A stretch of DNA of 64,000 nucleotides. Origin: Clostridia bacterium (GTDB taxonomy: Bacteria > Bacillota > Clostridia > UMGS1883). How positions within the stretch are numbered: the stretch's first letter is position 1; every line of letters begins with the position of its first letter. The notes beneath the pieces were generated by a model that made no database searches, was not told where the DNA came from, and saw only the letters and a list, made by a program, of their open reading frames with translations. The stretch covers positions 35,777 to 99,776 of the forward strand of contig JAFQQD010000031.1 in assembly GCA_017411435.1 (NCBI GenBank). The letters run 5' to 3'. Shown one piece after another: positions 1-8,774 of the stretch. Both the position numbers and the translations under genes were made by a program.

Positions 1-50
1 GTTGCACAAAAAGTGCCCCCCGCTACCGGGGAAATCAACCCCAAACTGTG
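1..50. repeat. Degenerate copy of a GC-rich intergenic repeat
   Basis: The first 17 bases (GTTGCACAAAAAGTGCC) match the start of the tandem repeat at 38143-38202. The tail CCCCAAACTGTG at 40-51 matches the end of the same unit. Between them lies an extra short hairpin, CCCCG then CGGGG. The copy sits just past the 3' end of a minus-strand gene and is cut by the window edge. Confidence 0.55.
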
Positions 51-1247
51 TTACAGCAAGATATAACCTGATGTGATATAGATTCCTTTCCCTGATTTGT
101 AGTGATTTTTAAGTGCTCGCTGGAGCGAAGTATCCTCAGGCAGACTGTCAAAGTCGAGATTTTCTCTAGGCACTCCGAAAATGAATCCTAAAGGATCCAT
201 TCCGTCGCCTTTTTGCGCATAGCGTGTAAATCTTTTTCCAAAATTTGCAATGTTTGATGTTTCAGGCAGAATTTGTGCAAGCTGCGGGTCACAAAGCCAG
301 GAAGTACAGTTAATTGCTTTCGGAATTTCATCGGGGAAATATTTATTTGAAAACTCAATTGCTTCCTCAAAAGATTTGCTTATTGCTTCGGGAGTGAAGT
401 CTGTTCTTTGCGGAATGTGAAGTTTCAGCACGCGGTCTTTCGGCAAAAGCTTCTTTTCCCATTCACTTTTGGGAAGTGTTAGCTTTTCTTTTGAAACATA
501 CGAATTTTCAAGGTATGGATAGCCAATGTAGGAATCATCGGTTTCGGTTACCTCGGCATAAAAAGAGCCTTCCTCGTCTTCAAAATTTTTCGAGCCAAGC
601 GGAAATCCGCTTTTGTGGAAATCGCGCTCGTGCGCGAGAGCAATACTCTCCCCGTCTTTATTTACAAAAACGATTGTGCCTGCGTTGAGCTGTCCTTTCA
701 TTTCGATATTGAAGCTTCCGATGGGAATAATGTTGCTGTTTACCATATGCCTCTGCCACCAGTAGCCACCGACACCGTCCCTTTTATTAACTCTGCGGAA
801 AGATGTGAGTCCTTCGGTAAAATAACGAAGTGCGCCCCTTATCTTTTCCTCAGGGATATCGCGTTTTTTAAGGTCGCCGTAAATGCGCTCTACCTGTGAG
901 CAGACCGCAAGACCGATAATCATATCGTACGGAAGCGGATCTTCCCCACAAGGTGCCTGCGGAGGAATGAAACTATCATTTCCTTCTTCTGAATTCATTG
1001 AAAAAGATACTACGGCAAGAAGTTTTTTAAGGTCTTCCTTTTTTGAAACCGCCACGGCTGCACGCTTGTAGGCGTCAAGCTTATCGCCGAACATTCCATA
1101 CTTTTCCTCAAGCTTGTCGTAGTATTCCTCTGTCGCACAGGGAAGTCCTTCCGCCTCATACTTTTTTATAGCCTCACCATATATGTTATGCCAGCTTTGC
1201 GGCCACACTGTACAATTTAGCTTTTTCATAAGTTCTTCAATGTTCAT
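51..1247 (-). CDS. Acyltransferase-like protein (NAT_N / GNAT_C type)
   Basis: This 398-residue soluble protein has no signal peptide or membrane segment. The C-terminal stretch with INCTSWLCDPQLAQILP near residues 310-330, followed by NIANFGKRF, resembles the GNAT_C half of two-domain Clostridia proteins annotated as acyltransferase domain-containing. The N-terminal part would be the matching NAT_N half. The substrate is unknown. The start at 1247 is set by AAAGGAG seven bases upstream. It is the last of four same-strand genes beginning at 2983 and may be co-transcribed with them. The family call comes from memory of sequence patterns and the enzymatic role is inferred. Confidence 0.55.
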   Translation of the reverse strand: MNIEELMKKLNCTVWPQSWHNIYGEAIKKYEAEGLPCATEEYYDKLEEKYGMFGDKLDAYKRAAVAVSKKEDLKKLLAVVSFSMNSEEGNDSFIPPQAPCGEDPLPYDMIIGLAVCSQVERIYGDLKKRDIPEEKIRGALRYFTEGLTSFRRVNKRDGVGGYWWQRHMVNSNIIPIGSFNIEMKGQLNAGTIVFVNKDGESIALAHERDFHKSGFPLGSKNFEDEEGSFYAEVTETDDSYIGYPYLENSYVSKEKLTLPKSEWEKKLLPKDRVLKLHIPQRTDFTPEAISKSFEEAIEFSNKYFPDEIPKAINCTSWLCDPQLAQILPETSNIANFGKRFTRYAQKGDGMDPLGFIFGVPRENLDFDSLPEDTSLQRALKNHYKSGKGIYITSGYILL

Positions 1248-1304
1248 AGCGATTCTCCTTTAGTATTGCACAAAAACAGTTTCTGTACCTGAGGCGCGCA
1301 ACTT

Positions 1305-2024
1305 TTAATATGCCTCTGTCATAGCATAATCTGCCAATTCCACAGCCTCTGCAAAATTCGGATAGTCGAAGATTTCTCCGTTTTCGTCAATGTATCTTAC
1401 AATTTCGTTATTTCTGAAATAAAGCCTGTGCTCCTGCTTCCCTTTGAAAATGAACGCAAATACCATCTGTCCACTTCCGGCATCATAATAGTACTGTCGT
1501 GACATATCGTTTTGATACGCTCCGCTTGGGAATTCTTTTTTTACACAGTTTATGCCGTCATACCAGGTTATTATTCCCTCGGCGTTTTTTTCAGTAGAAT
1601 AGGAATCTATATTTGAATTTATATGATTATACAGCGGGCGTACATAAGTTTTTATGTATTCCTCGACTCCTGCACCATCCGCTTTTCCTGTTGGATATTC
1701 TTTCTTTCCGTACTGCTGTTCTTTGTCAATAAGATTCACTTCTTCAGTAGGAAAAGTTTCCTTTTTCTCGGGTTTTTTATCAGAAAGAAATTCCGAAAGC
1801 ACATATCCTGTAACACCGTTACAAGATACCTTTGAATATCCGTTTTCCGCTTCTCCTTCAAACCGCACTTTATCGCCGCACATTAACTTCCCGATAGCTT
1901 CAGACTCAACTGACGGTTCCCGGCGAAGCTGTGCGCTTTCGCAATTTGCCACATATTTAACACCGGCACATCCGCAAAGACATATTGCTACTGCCAAAGT
2001 CAGGCATATTAAAAGGTTTTTCAT
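1305..2024 (-). CDS. Lipoprotein with a bacterial SH3 domain
   Basis: The 239-residue product starts with a lipoprotein signal peptide. A basic-hydrophobic N-terminus runs to the lipobox-like LCGC, so Cys19 is the likely lipidated residue. Residues 25-85 look like an SH3_3 domain: LRREPSVESEAIGKL, a hydrophobic core, then VTGYVLSEFLS. Such domains usually bind peptidoglycan or cell-wall ligands. A charged Lys/Glu linker follows, then an uncharacterised C-terminal domain rich in Tyr and Asn. It lies 14 bases after the Gln/Asn/Met-rich small membrane gene, which suggests co-transcription. GGAG sits just upstream of the ATG. The role is probably cell-envelope associated; no substrate can be named. 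Confidence 0.65.
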   Translation of the reverse strand: MKNLLICLTLAVAICLCGCAGVKYVANCESAQLRREPSVESEAIGKLMCGDKVRFEGEAENGYSKVSCNGVTGYVLSEFLSDKKPEKKETFPTEEVNLIDKEQQYGKKEYPTGKADGAGVEEYIKTYVRPLYNHINSNIDSYSTEKNAEGIITWYDGINCVKKEFPSGAYQNDMSRQYYYDAGSGQMVFAFIFKGKQEHRLYFRNNEIVRYIDENGEIFDYPNFAEAVELADYAMTEAY

Positions 2025-2038
2025 AAGTACTCCTTTAC

Positions 2039-2455
2039 TTAGAACATTCCCATATTCATGTTATTCATATCGTTCATTTGCTGTGCCGCAGTATCAGATG
2101 GATTAAAGCCGGGGCCCTGAACATAACCACCATGGTCAAACGGCGTCACTGACTTTATTGACTCCTCCATCGCGTGACGGTTCATTTCGTCAATCATCTG
2201 CTGATTCATCTGACGGTTAAAATCATCGTGCATCTGCTGGTGCATCTGCATATTATTATGGTTGTTGTAACTTCTGTTACCTGTGTTTGTACGGGATTGG
2301 TTTCTTTTCTGATTATACATGGAATTGTACTGCTGCATAGTTTTTCTGAGAGTTTTCTTGTTATACATATATCCGTTGGCAGCACTTACTGCAGCTATAC
2401 CTATAAGCAATACTACTGCTGATACTAAAACAATTATATCGTTTACGGGGATCAT
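2039..2455 (-). CDS. Small membrane protein with Gln/Asn/Met-rich tail
   Basis: The protein has 138 residues. One N-terminal transmembrane helix (about residues 5-28) is followed by a short basic stretch and then a low-complexity region rich in Gln, Asn and Met (repeated QQM, MNNMNM). The tail may be disordered. I recognise no family. A strong AGGAGA site precedes the ATG. It lies between a multi-spanning membrane protein and an SH3 lipoprotein on the same strand, so an envelope role is possible. Composition is unlike the neighbours but the reading frame is clean. Confidence 0.5.
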   Translation of the reverse strand: MIPVNDIIVLVSAVVLLIGIAAVSAANGYMYNKKTLRKTMQQYNSMYNQKRNQSRTNTGNRSYNNHNNMQMHQQMHDDFNRQMNQQMIDEMNRHAMEESIKSVTPFDHGGYVQGPGFNPSDTAAQQMNDMNNMNMGMF

Positions 2456-2500
2456 AATTTATTCTCCTTCCTATTTACAAAAATTGACAAGTGCCGTTAA

Positions 2501-2983
2501 TCATCCCTTATTCTCTCCGAAGCATGCTGCTTCAAGAGCGGGGTTATAGGGCATTTTCTTTGAACTGTTGAGAATTATAATGTTTATAATTAATTCCGCA
2601 AGGCAGTAGAATGACAAAAGTCTGACGGAAAGGTGTCCTGACTGTATTGCAGTAGCGTATACCAGCGCCAGAATCACTCTTCCTGTGATGCTGCGTCCAA
2701 AAACAGGTTTTCCCCTGAATATGTACGCCATCTTGTAAACAGTAGGTTTTGTCAGCGCAAACAAAAAGCCCCATATGACAGAAATAATTATACTGATTGA
2801 AAGAAACGGCTGAGTATATGCATCATATGCGTCCGAAACATCTTTGGCATAAATAAGTGCATATATCCCGCAATATAATCCAATAAGCATTAAGCTGGTC
2901 GGGATAAAACGCATTATTGCCGCGTTTATCCAGCGAATAAGAAACAATGGGGTCTTTACGATACCTAAAATAACTTTTTTCAC
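2501..2983 (-). CDS. Multi-spanning membrane protein of unknown function
   Basis: This 160-residue protein has about four hydrophobic segments (near 25-45, 55-75, 105-125 and 125-140). The start is GTG at 2983, with AAGGATG eight to nine bases upstream. The ATG that overlaps it lies in another frame. I do not recognise the family. It appears to be the first gene of the minus-strand cluster running to position 51. Directly upstream is the 3' remnant of an unrelated phosphatase-superfamily gene, so this locus has been rearranged. Confidence 0.5.
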   Translation of the reverse strand: MKKVILGIVKTPLFLIRWINAAIMRFIPTSLMLIGLYCGIYALIYAKDVSDAYDAYTQPFLSISIIISVIWGFLFALTKPTVYKMAYIFRGKPVFGRSITGRVILALVYATAIQSGHLSVRLLSFYCLAELIINIIILNSSKKMPYNPALEAACFGENKG

Positions 2984-3025
2984 ATTGACACATCCTTTTC
3001 TTTTTTATGGACTTAATACTATAAA

Positions 3026-3154
3026 TTAATTTCTTTCTAAAACACTTTTTCCTTCCCATTCGCGCGGAGGAGTTATCCCTATCACATCCAGAATGGTCGG
3101 TGCTATATTATCCTCTTTTCCATATATCAAAACATATTTCCTTTTTTTATTATA
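3026..3154 (-). pseudogene. 3' remnant of an alkaline-phosphatase-superfamily gene
   Basis: A 42-codon open stretch with no credible start ends at a TAA at 3026-3028. Its translation contains DNIAPTILDVIGITPP followed by REWEGKSVLE. That is the C-terminal signature shared by the alkaline phosphatase / sulfatase / metalloenzyme superfamily (an APT-hydrophobic-LG pattern then a GKSV/L close). The frame is shut by a TAG at 3155-3157 and nothing upstream continues it. I read it as the surviving tail of a deleted gene. Phosphoglycerate mutase (iPGM) has a similar tail, so the exact parent is uncertain. Confidence 0.65.
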
Positions 3155-3179
3155 CTACCCTTCTAATGATTATGCAATT

Positions 3180-3218
3180 AAAAAATGAAACCGAGAGAAA
3201 TTCCGGTTTCATTTTTTT
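3180..3218 (-). terminator. Terminator after the OadB/OadG operon
   Basis: A 14-base perfect stem (AAAAAATGAAACCG and its complement) encloses a 10-base loop, with T runs on both sides. It follows the last gene of the minus-strand operon, so it most likely ends that transcript. Confidence 0.8.
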
Positions 3219-3224
3219 GATTTA

Positions 3225-3347
3225 TTATTTTGAAAATTTAGTAAATATGTAAACAATCAGGGCAATAAGCGCCATTACTATAAATATAGCAAGCATACCC
3301 TGCCACATAACCTGCACTGCGTTCATTAAATCTTTAACATTGTACAT
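3225..3347 (-). CDS. Short OadG-like subunit, 40 residues
   Basis: The start is MYNVKDLMNAVQVMWQGM, followed by one transmembrane helix (about residues 18-36) and a short basic end. This is the layout of the gamma subunit of sodium-pumping decarboxylases: one N-terminal membrane anchor that holds the complex together. Usual gamma subunits are 80 or more residues with a C-terminal soluble tail, which is absent here. An AGAGGAT ribosome site precedes the ATG. The gene lies 21 bases after the OadB-type gene, and that context is the main support. A terminator follows directly. Confidence 0.7.
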   Translation of the reverse strand: MYNVKDLMNAVQVMWQGMLAIFIVMALIALIVYIFTKFSK

Positions 3348-3368
3348 AATTTATATCCTCTCTTTTGG

Positions 3369-4514
3369 TTACTTTATTAATTGCGGAATAAGGTTGAGAA
3401 TCATTCCGCCGGCTATAACTGATGCAATCTGTCCGGAAACATTTGCACCAACTGCATGCATAAGAAGGAAGTTCTGGGGGTCTGCTTCCTGACCGAGTTT
3501 CTGAATTACGCGTGAAGACATCGGGAATGCAGAAATACCTGCTGCACCAACCATGGGATTTATCTTTTTCTTAGTAAAGAGATTCATAAACTTTGCAAAG
3601 AACACGCCTGCAACAGAGTCAAATACAAATGCTACGAGGCCAAGACCCATAATGATGAGTGTCTGAATATTTACAAACTGTTCTGCTATCATACTGAATG
3701 AAATTGTTATGCCCAGAAGAAGGGTTACAAGATTTGCAAGAACCTTCTGTGCAGTTTCCGAAAGTGAATCAAGCACACCGCATTCTCTTAAAAGGTTACC
3801 GAACATAAGAAAACCGACAAGTGCAACAGATGTGGGTGCTATAAATCCTGCAACAAAAGTTACGATTATGGGGAATGCTATTCTGAGAAACTTAGATACA
3901 TTTGCAGGGTTGTATGCCATTTTGATCTGGCGTTCCTTTTTAGTTGTAACTGCCTTAATTGCAAGGGGCTGAATAATCGGCACTAATGCCATATATGAAT
4001 ATGCCGCAACGGCTATCGGTCCTACATACTGCGACTTAAGTACCTGAGAAACCAGAATAGAGGTCGGGCCGTCAGCTGCACCGATAATACCGATTGAAGC
4101 GGCATCCTTAAGGTCAAAGCCGAGAAGTACCGCAACAATAATAACAAAGAAGATACCAAACTGTGCTGCTGCACCGAAAAGGAACATCTTCGGGTTAGAA
4201 AGAAGCGGGCCAAAATCGATCATTGCACCGATACCGATGAAAAGGAGAAGCGGCATTGCCTCTGACGCATGAATACCGATGTCATAAAGCCACTGTATAA
4301 TACCCTGTACCTCGCCTATACCTTCAATTGACTGATTCAAAACGCCACTAAAGGGAAGGTTAACGAGTATAGCACCAAATCCCATGGGAAGAAGTAACGA
4401 AGGTTCATATTCCTTTTTGATTGCAAGGTAAATCAAAACTATTCCGACTGCATACATAACAAGTTGTTGCCATGTTACAGCCATAATTCCGTCTAATAAA
4501 AATCCTAAATCCAT
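3369..4514 (-). CDS. oadB: Sodium-pumping decarboxylase beta subunit
   Basis: This 381-residue polytopic membrane protein is of the OadB/GcdB/MmdB family. The family couples decarboxylation of a carboxybiotin carrier (oxaloacetate, glutaconyl-CoA or methylmalonyl-CoA system) to export of sodium ions. Diagnostic features are GAADGPTSILVSQ near residues 145-157, the AYSYMALVP segment, and a C-terminal GISAFPMSSRV. Length is normal for the family. GAGGTG precedes the ATG at 4514. The gene lies 25 bases after the Na/Pi symporter and before a tiny OadG-like gene. No alpha (carboxyltransferase) or biotin-carrier gene is in the window, so the substrate cannot be assigned. Confidence 0.9.
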   Translation of the reverse strand: MDLGFLLDGIMAVTWQQLVMYAVGIVLIYLAIKKEYEPSLLLPMGFGAILVNLPFSGVLNQSIEGIGEVQGIIQWLYDIGIHASEAMPLLLFIGIGAMIDFGPLLSNPKMFLFGAAAQFGIFFVIIVAVLLGFDLKDAASIGIIGAADGPTSILVSQVLKSQYVGPIAVAAYSYMALVPIIQPLAIKAVTTKKERQIKMAYNPANVSKFLRIAFPIIVTFVAGFIAPTSVALVGFLMFGNLLRECGVLDSLSETAQKVLANLVTLLLGITISFSMIAEQFVNIQTLIIMGLGLVAFVFDSVAGVFFAKFMNLFTKKKINPMVGAAGISAFPMSSRVIQKLGQEADPQNFLLMHAVGANVSGQIASVIAGGMILNLIPQLIK

Positions 4515-4539
4515 GATGCACCTCTGTTATTAATAATTT

Positions 4540-6225
4540 TTAATTTTCTCCTTTTTGAGAACCGACAGGGCTTACTATACTGTAACCAACATTTACAAGA
4601 TGGTCAGCAACTCTTTCAAGTCCTGTCACAACTGATGAATAGTAAGGGCTCACATCCACACTGCAATTGCCTTCAGCAAGGCGCGCAAAGTGGCTGGCAA
4701 TGAGTTCTTTTTTCATTGTGTCTACGCCCTCTTCAAGTTTAGTCAGTTCAGGTAATTCTTCCCTCTTCAGAGTTTCGAATGTATCTATCGAAATCTTAAA
4801 CATCTGCATAACACTTTCGCGCATAGTTACTATTCCGCCAAGTGCCTTTTCTGAAAATGAAATGTTTTTGTTTATCATTTCAACACCAATCTCGTGGAAG
4901 TTTTCAGCGTGGTCACCTATACGCTCAAGGTCATTTAATACATGGAAATACGAACCGATAATCTTTTCTTCATTTCCCTCTACTACTGCAGATAACTTAA
5001 TAAGAAAATCAGTAAGTGCGCTGTTTGTAAAGTCAATTATTGCTTCATTTTTTACAATCTGCTCACCGTGCTGCATTGAGCCTGTATCCATCGCTACAAA
5101 ACAAAGACGAGTATTTTCTTCCACCAACTCCATCATATAGCCGATTTCCTTCTTAACCTGCATAAGAGCAACTGTCGGCATGGTAAGAAGTCTTTCATCA
5201 ACATATTTAAGCGACATTGCTGTCTCAGCATCTTTTTTATCCTTGATGACTGAGCAGGAGTAATCAACGAGCTGCTTAACAAAAGGAAGCAACAAACAAG
5301 TAGTTGTTACATTAAATATAACATGGAAAAGTGAAACTCTCATCTGCAGCGACATCGGATCGCTGCCGGGGAACGCAGATACCAAGAAGTTTACAACAGG
5401 CTCTCTGAACAGCCAGATAATAGCAGTAAATAATACTGATCCTATTACATTGAATGTGAAATGTATAAGCGCGACTCTCTTTGAATTTGCGTTTGCACCA
5501 ACAGATGCTAAAAGAGCAGTTACGCAAGTACCGATATTTGCACCAAGAATAATAAATAATGCAAGGTCAAGCGGAAGAACACCGGCTCCTACCATTGTAA
5601 TAACTACACCTGTAGCAGCAGAAGAACTCTGTATAAGAGCAGTAAAAAGAACGCCTACCAGGATAAGAAGAAGCGGAAAATCAATCATTTTGAAAATCTC
5701 GGTAAAGAGTCTTTCTACCAAAGGATTTCCAAATGCCTGTTCGCTGCTCATAATATTAAGGCCAACGAAAATCAGTCCCAGTCCGCTGCAAAGACTGCCG
5801 GCAATTTTAATCTTTTCCTTTTTTGCAAAGCCCATCATTACGCCTGCAAAAGCAAAAAGATACATTACCATATCAAAATAGTCATTTTTAAGAGCAACAA
5901 GGACACCTGTAATAGTTGTACCGATGTTTGCTCCCATAATAATCGGTGTTGCCTGCATAAGCGTCATAACACCCGCATTTACAAGACCGATAACCATTAC
6001 TGATGTAGCAGAAGAACTCTGAATAATTGCCGTTACACCAGCACCTATTCCTACGCCTGAAAATCTGTTGTTGCTGATTTTCTCAAGCAATCTCTTCATT
6101 CCGGTTCCGGCGCTTCGCTCCAACGCATCACCCATAAAGTTCATTCCGACAATAAATACACCTACGCCGGCAAGGAGCCAAATAAGACTCTGCAATAATT
6201 GCATAATTTCCTGTGATGTTAACAT
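4540..6225 (-). CDS. Na/Pi cotransporter with C-terminal PhoU-like domain
   Basis: The protein has 561 residues. Residues 10-320 hold two inverted NptA-type halves, each with the QSSSA signature (IIQSSSATSVM and LIQSSSAATGVV) that forms the sodium/phosphate site. Residues about 350-555 form a helical PhoU-like domain. The fusion is typical of Gram-positive NaPi-II relatives. The reaction is sodium-driven phosphate uptake across the cytoplasmic membrane. AGGAG lies just upstream of the ATG. It is first of three same-strand genes with the OadB-type subunit, so both a sodium exporter and a sodium-driven importer would come from one transcript. Confidence 0.9.
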   Translation of the reverse strand: MLTSQEIMQLLQSLIWLLAGVGVFIVGMNFMGDALERSAGTGMKRLLEKISNNRFSGVGIGAGVTAIIQSSSATSVMVIGLVNAGVMTLMQATPIIMGANIGTTITGVLVALKNDYFDMVMYLFAFAGVMMGFAKKEKIKIAGSLCSGLGLIFVGLNIMSSEQAFGNPLVERLFTEIFKMIDFPLLLILVGVLFTALIQSSSAATGVVITMVGAGVLPLDLALFIILGANIGTCVTALLASVGANANSKRVALIHFTFNVIGSVLFTAIIWLFREPVVNFLVSAFPGSDPMSLQMRVSLFHVIFNVTTTCLLLPFVKQLVDYSCSVIKDKKDAETAMSLKYVDERLLTMPTVALMQVKKEIGYMMELVEENTRLCFVAMDTGSMQHGEQIVKNEAIIDFTNSALTDFLIKLSAVVEGNEEKIIGSYFHVLNDLERIGDHAENFHEIGVEMINKNISFSEKALGGIVTMRESVMQMFKISIDTFETLKREELPELTKLEEGVDTMKKELIASHFARLAEGNCSVDVSPYYSSVVTGLERVADHLVNVGYSIVSPVGSQKGEN

Positions 6226-6255
6226 AAATAAAACTCCTTTTCTAACAATTTATAA

Positions 6256-6302
6256 AGCAAAACAACCCAGCGAAGACACAAGTGCCTTCGCCAGGTTGTT
6301 TT
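6256..6302 (-). terminator. Hairpin terminator after the ArsB/NhaD-like permease
   Basis: A long stem (AACAACC, two mispairs, then CGAAG and complements) encloses a short loop, with a T run on either strand. It separates the permease from the Na/Pi symporter gene. Confidence 0.75.
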
Positions 6303-7574
6303 TTAGATTCCGTAAACCAACCAGATATAGATGTATGCAGGTATTATCGCTGCCAATGTAAATGGAATACCGATTCTGAAGAAATCGCTGTTCTTTACAG
6401 TATAGCCATTCTTTTTAAGTATTCCTATACCTGTGATATTTGCAGATGCACCAACGGGTGTACAGTTACCGCCCAGTGTTGCCCCTGAGAGAAGTCCGAA
6501 ATAAAGAGGTGTCGCATCAATTCCCATTGCAGTTGCAATTCCCGCGATAACGGGAATCATTGTTGCTACATAGGGAATGTTATCAATAAATGCAGAAATA
6601 ATTACAGATGCTACAACAATTACTGTGTAGAGGAGGAATATATTTCCGCCGCCTACCTTTGCAAGAAGGTCTGCAAGGGCTTTAATAACACCCGCTGCCT
6701 CAATACCGCCAATCATAATAAATATTCCTACAAGAATACCAAGTGTCTGGAAATCAATTTCACGAAGAGCAGGCACTACTGCCTTGATTGATTTATTTTT
6801 TATAACCGCGTGAACAAGACCTACTACAAGAAGTACACAACAGATTAGACCATTTGTAATAGCGGGCTTGTTGGGAATAAATGATGCTGCGATAAGGAAC
6901 ACAAGAACAAGAATAAGCAGAATTGTAGGTACAAAATCTGTTACCTTCGCACGCTCACTACCCTTAGGAATCGGAGCGTTTTCTTTTTTGAATATATAAA
7001 GTACAATCAGCGCGGAAAGAACTGCACCAAGTTCTACTGCGAAGAAAATACTGGGTTTGCCCTGATACCAGAAGAAGTCAAGAAAGCTCATATCAAGTGC
7101 TGAGCCGAGCATAATTGCAGTAGTATCGCCAACAAGGGTTGCCGCACCCTGAAGGTTAGATGAAACCGCAACAGAGATTATAAAGGGTACGGGGTTTGTG
7201 TTAAGTTTATTACATATAGCAAGAGCGATAGGTGCAACCATAAGAACAGTTGCAACATTATCAACAAATGCTGAAATTACACCTGCAAAAAGTGCAAGAG
7301 CAACTGCTGCCCATTTAACATTAGGTACTTTTTCCATCATCATATCGGCAAGCATAGCGGGCATTTTACTCTCGGTAAAAAGCGAAACAAGACCCATTGT
7401 ACCGATAATCATAAGAAGAACATTAAAGTCAATAGAGGGAATCAACTCCGAAATGGGAAGCATACCCGACAGAACAAATATCACGCCTGATGCAAGGGCA
7501 ATATAAGTTCTGTACTTGCCAAATGCAAGTATAAGTATGTAGGTGATAGCAAAGAGTGCAATTGCCGGTATCAT
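6303..7574 (-). CDS. ArsB/NhaD/SLC13-type ion permease
   Basis: I place the start at ATG 7574 (MIPAIALFAITYILIL) because AAAGGAG lies eight bases upstream. An in-frame ATG further up would add an unconvincing basic leader. The 423-residue product has about 10-12 membrane segments in two related halves. Each half carries a conserved D-N motif: AFVDNVATVLMV near 105 and AFIDNIPYVATMIP near 315. It then has GGNCTPVGASANI near 365. These are hallmarks of the ion-transporter superfamily containing ArsB, NhaD and dicarboxylate permeases. The substrate (arsenite, sodium/proton or organic anion) is not decidable; no arsenic genes are nearby. Confidence 0.8.
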   Translation of the reverse strand: MIPAIALFAITYILILAFGKYRTYIALASGVIFVLSGMLPISELIPSIDFNVLLMIIGTMGLVSLFTESKMPAMLADMMMEKVPNVKWAAVALALFAGVISAFVDNVATVLMVAPIALAICNKLNTNPVPFIISVAVSSNLQGAATLVGDTTAIMLGSALDMSFLDFFWYQGKPSIFFAVELGAVLSALIVLYIFKKENAPIPKGSERAKVTDFVPTILLILVLVFLIAASFIPNKPAITNGLICCVLLVVGLVHAVIKNKSIKAVVPALREIDFQTLGILVGIFIMIGGIEAAGVIKALADLLAKVGGGNIFLLYTVIVVASVIISAFIDNIPYVATMIPVIAGIATAMGIDATPLYFGLLSGATLGGNCTPVGASANITGIGILKKNGYTVKNSDFFRIGIPFTLAAIIPAYIYIWLVYGI

Positions 7575-7689
7575 TAACCATTCTCCTTTATTTTTTGATT
7601 TTTGCCTCTGCGGAAGCCAATCCCACCGCAGTATAATTTTATCACGGAAAGAATTATAAGTCAATTTGTTTTTAGTACTTTTTCGTAGC

Positions 7690-7717
7690 AAAAACGGAGG
7701 CATTTGCCTCCGTTTTT
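7690..7717 (-). terminator. Terminator after fba
   Basis: A 13-base perfect stem (AAAAACGGAGGCA and complement) with a two-base centre, flanked by A/T runs, lies right after the aldolase stop codon. Confidence 0.85.
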
Positions 7718-7719
7718 AA

Positions 7720-8664
7720 TTACTTATTTTTAAGATATTTCTGTACTTCTTCTGCAACGATTCTTGTAATCATAGCAATATCGGGGGTATCGGATGTTGC
7801 ACCACCGCCTACTGTGCCATCGCTGCCGAAAAGCTTGATTTTCTTGAGAGTTTCCTGTTTTACTGCCTCAACCGCAGCAGGAATAAGGTCTATAAGTCCC
7901 TTGTCCATACTTGTAAACTTCTTGAATTCTGCTTCTACTGCGGCAATATTGATATCGGTAAAGATATTAACCTTGCTGATACCGTCCTGTATTGCCTGCT
8001 TGAAATCTGCATCTGTAAGACCTGAGCCACCGTGCAAAACAAGCGGAACATCAACAGTTCTTGCGATAGTGCGGATTCTTTCAAAGTCAAGTTTGGGAGG
8101 AAGCTTATACGCACCGTGAGCGTTACCTACTGCGATTGCAAGTGCATCCACGCCTGTCTTCTGAACAAAATCCTTTGCAAGAGAGGGATCTGTGAAATAT
8201 TTTGACGGGTCTTCAAGGTGCGAGCTACCCTCGGCAGAGCCTTCGTTATCGCCGACATGACCAAGTTCACCCTCAATTGTTGCACCATAGGAATGAGCAA
8301 TATCAGCCATTTCCTTAACCTTGCGCACATTTTCCTCGTAAGAATCTGTTGAGCAATCGTACATAATAGAAGAAAAGCCAAGCTCAAGTGCCTTTATACA
8401 GGTATCGTATGAAAGACCGTGGTCAAGATGTACAACAACGGGAACTGATGCCTTTTTCGCCATGGGAAGGAGATAGTATGATACCTCTTCAAGCGGTCCG
8501 TAAGGAAGAAGAACTTCCGCAGTACCCATAATAACGGGAGAACGGCTTGATTCTGCGGCATTTATAATTCCGCGCGCAAGCTCCAGATTAACAGCGTTAA
8601 AAAGACCTACTGCATATTTGCCCGCTTTTGCCGGTCTTAACACCTCATTCATATTAACTAACAT
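7720..8664 (-). CDS. fba: Class II fructose-bisphosphate (ketose-bisphosphate) aldolase
   Basis: This 314-residue zinc-dependent aldolase catalyses reversible cleavage of a ketose 1,6-bisphosphate to dihydroxyacetone phosphate and an aldehyde phosphate. Visible motifs are VVVHLDHG near residue 80 (zinc ligand His and catalytic Asp), EGELGHVG near 130, GNAHGAY near 180, LVLHGGSGL near 208, and VNIFTDIN near 230. A GAGGTGG site sets the start. The length fits FbaA/GatY/KbaY enzymes, and the type cannot be separated by eye; glycolytic FBP aldolase is most likely. It follows the microcompartment genes on the same strand but is separated by a 110-bp gap with a hairpin, so it is probably independent. 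Confidence 0.9.
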   Translation of the reverse strand: MLVNMNEVLRPAKAGKYAVGLFNAVNLELARGIINAAESSRSPVIMGTAEVLLPYGPLEEVSYYLLPMAKKASVPVVVHLDHGLSYDTCIKALELGFSSIMYDCSTDSYEENVRKVKEMADIAHSYGATIEGELGHVGDNEGSAEGSSHLEDPSKYFTDPSLAKDFVQKTGVDALAIAVGNAHGAYKLPPKLDFERIRTIARTVDVPLVLHGGSGLTDADFKQAIQDGISKVNIFTDINIAAVEAEFKKFTSMDKGLIDLIPAAVEAVKQETLKKIKLFGSDGTVGGGATSDTPDIAMITRIVAEEVQKYLKNK

Positions 8665-8732
8665 TATTTATCCACCTCAATCTTAATTGTCTTTATGTTA
8701 TATGCCGCTTGGCATTTGTTTTCGTAGTTGGG

Positions 8733-8761
8733 GGGAAACACCACCTCGGGTGGTGTTTCCC
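8733..8761. terminator. Strong hairpin between microcompartment genes and fba
   Basis: A 12-base perfect stem GGGAAACACCAC with a five-base loop lies just after the BMC shell gene. It lacks a clear U tract on the minus strand, so it may protect the RNA 3' end or act as a weak terminator. Confidence 0.5.
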
Positions 8762-8774
8762 TTGATAAGCAAAA

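Noticed and set aside
8665..8774. fba as the last gene of the microcompartment operon
   Set aside because: A 110-base gap with a strong hairpin separates them, and the aldolase is of the general class II type without a known microcompartment role.
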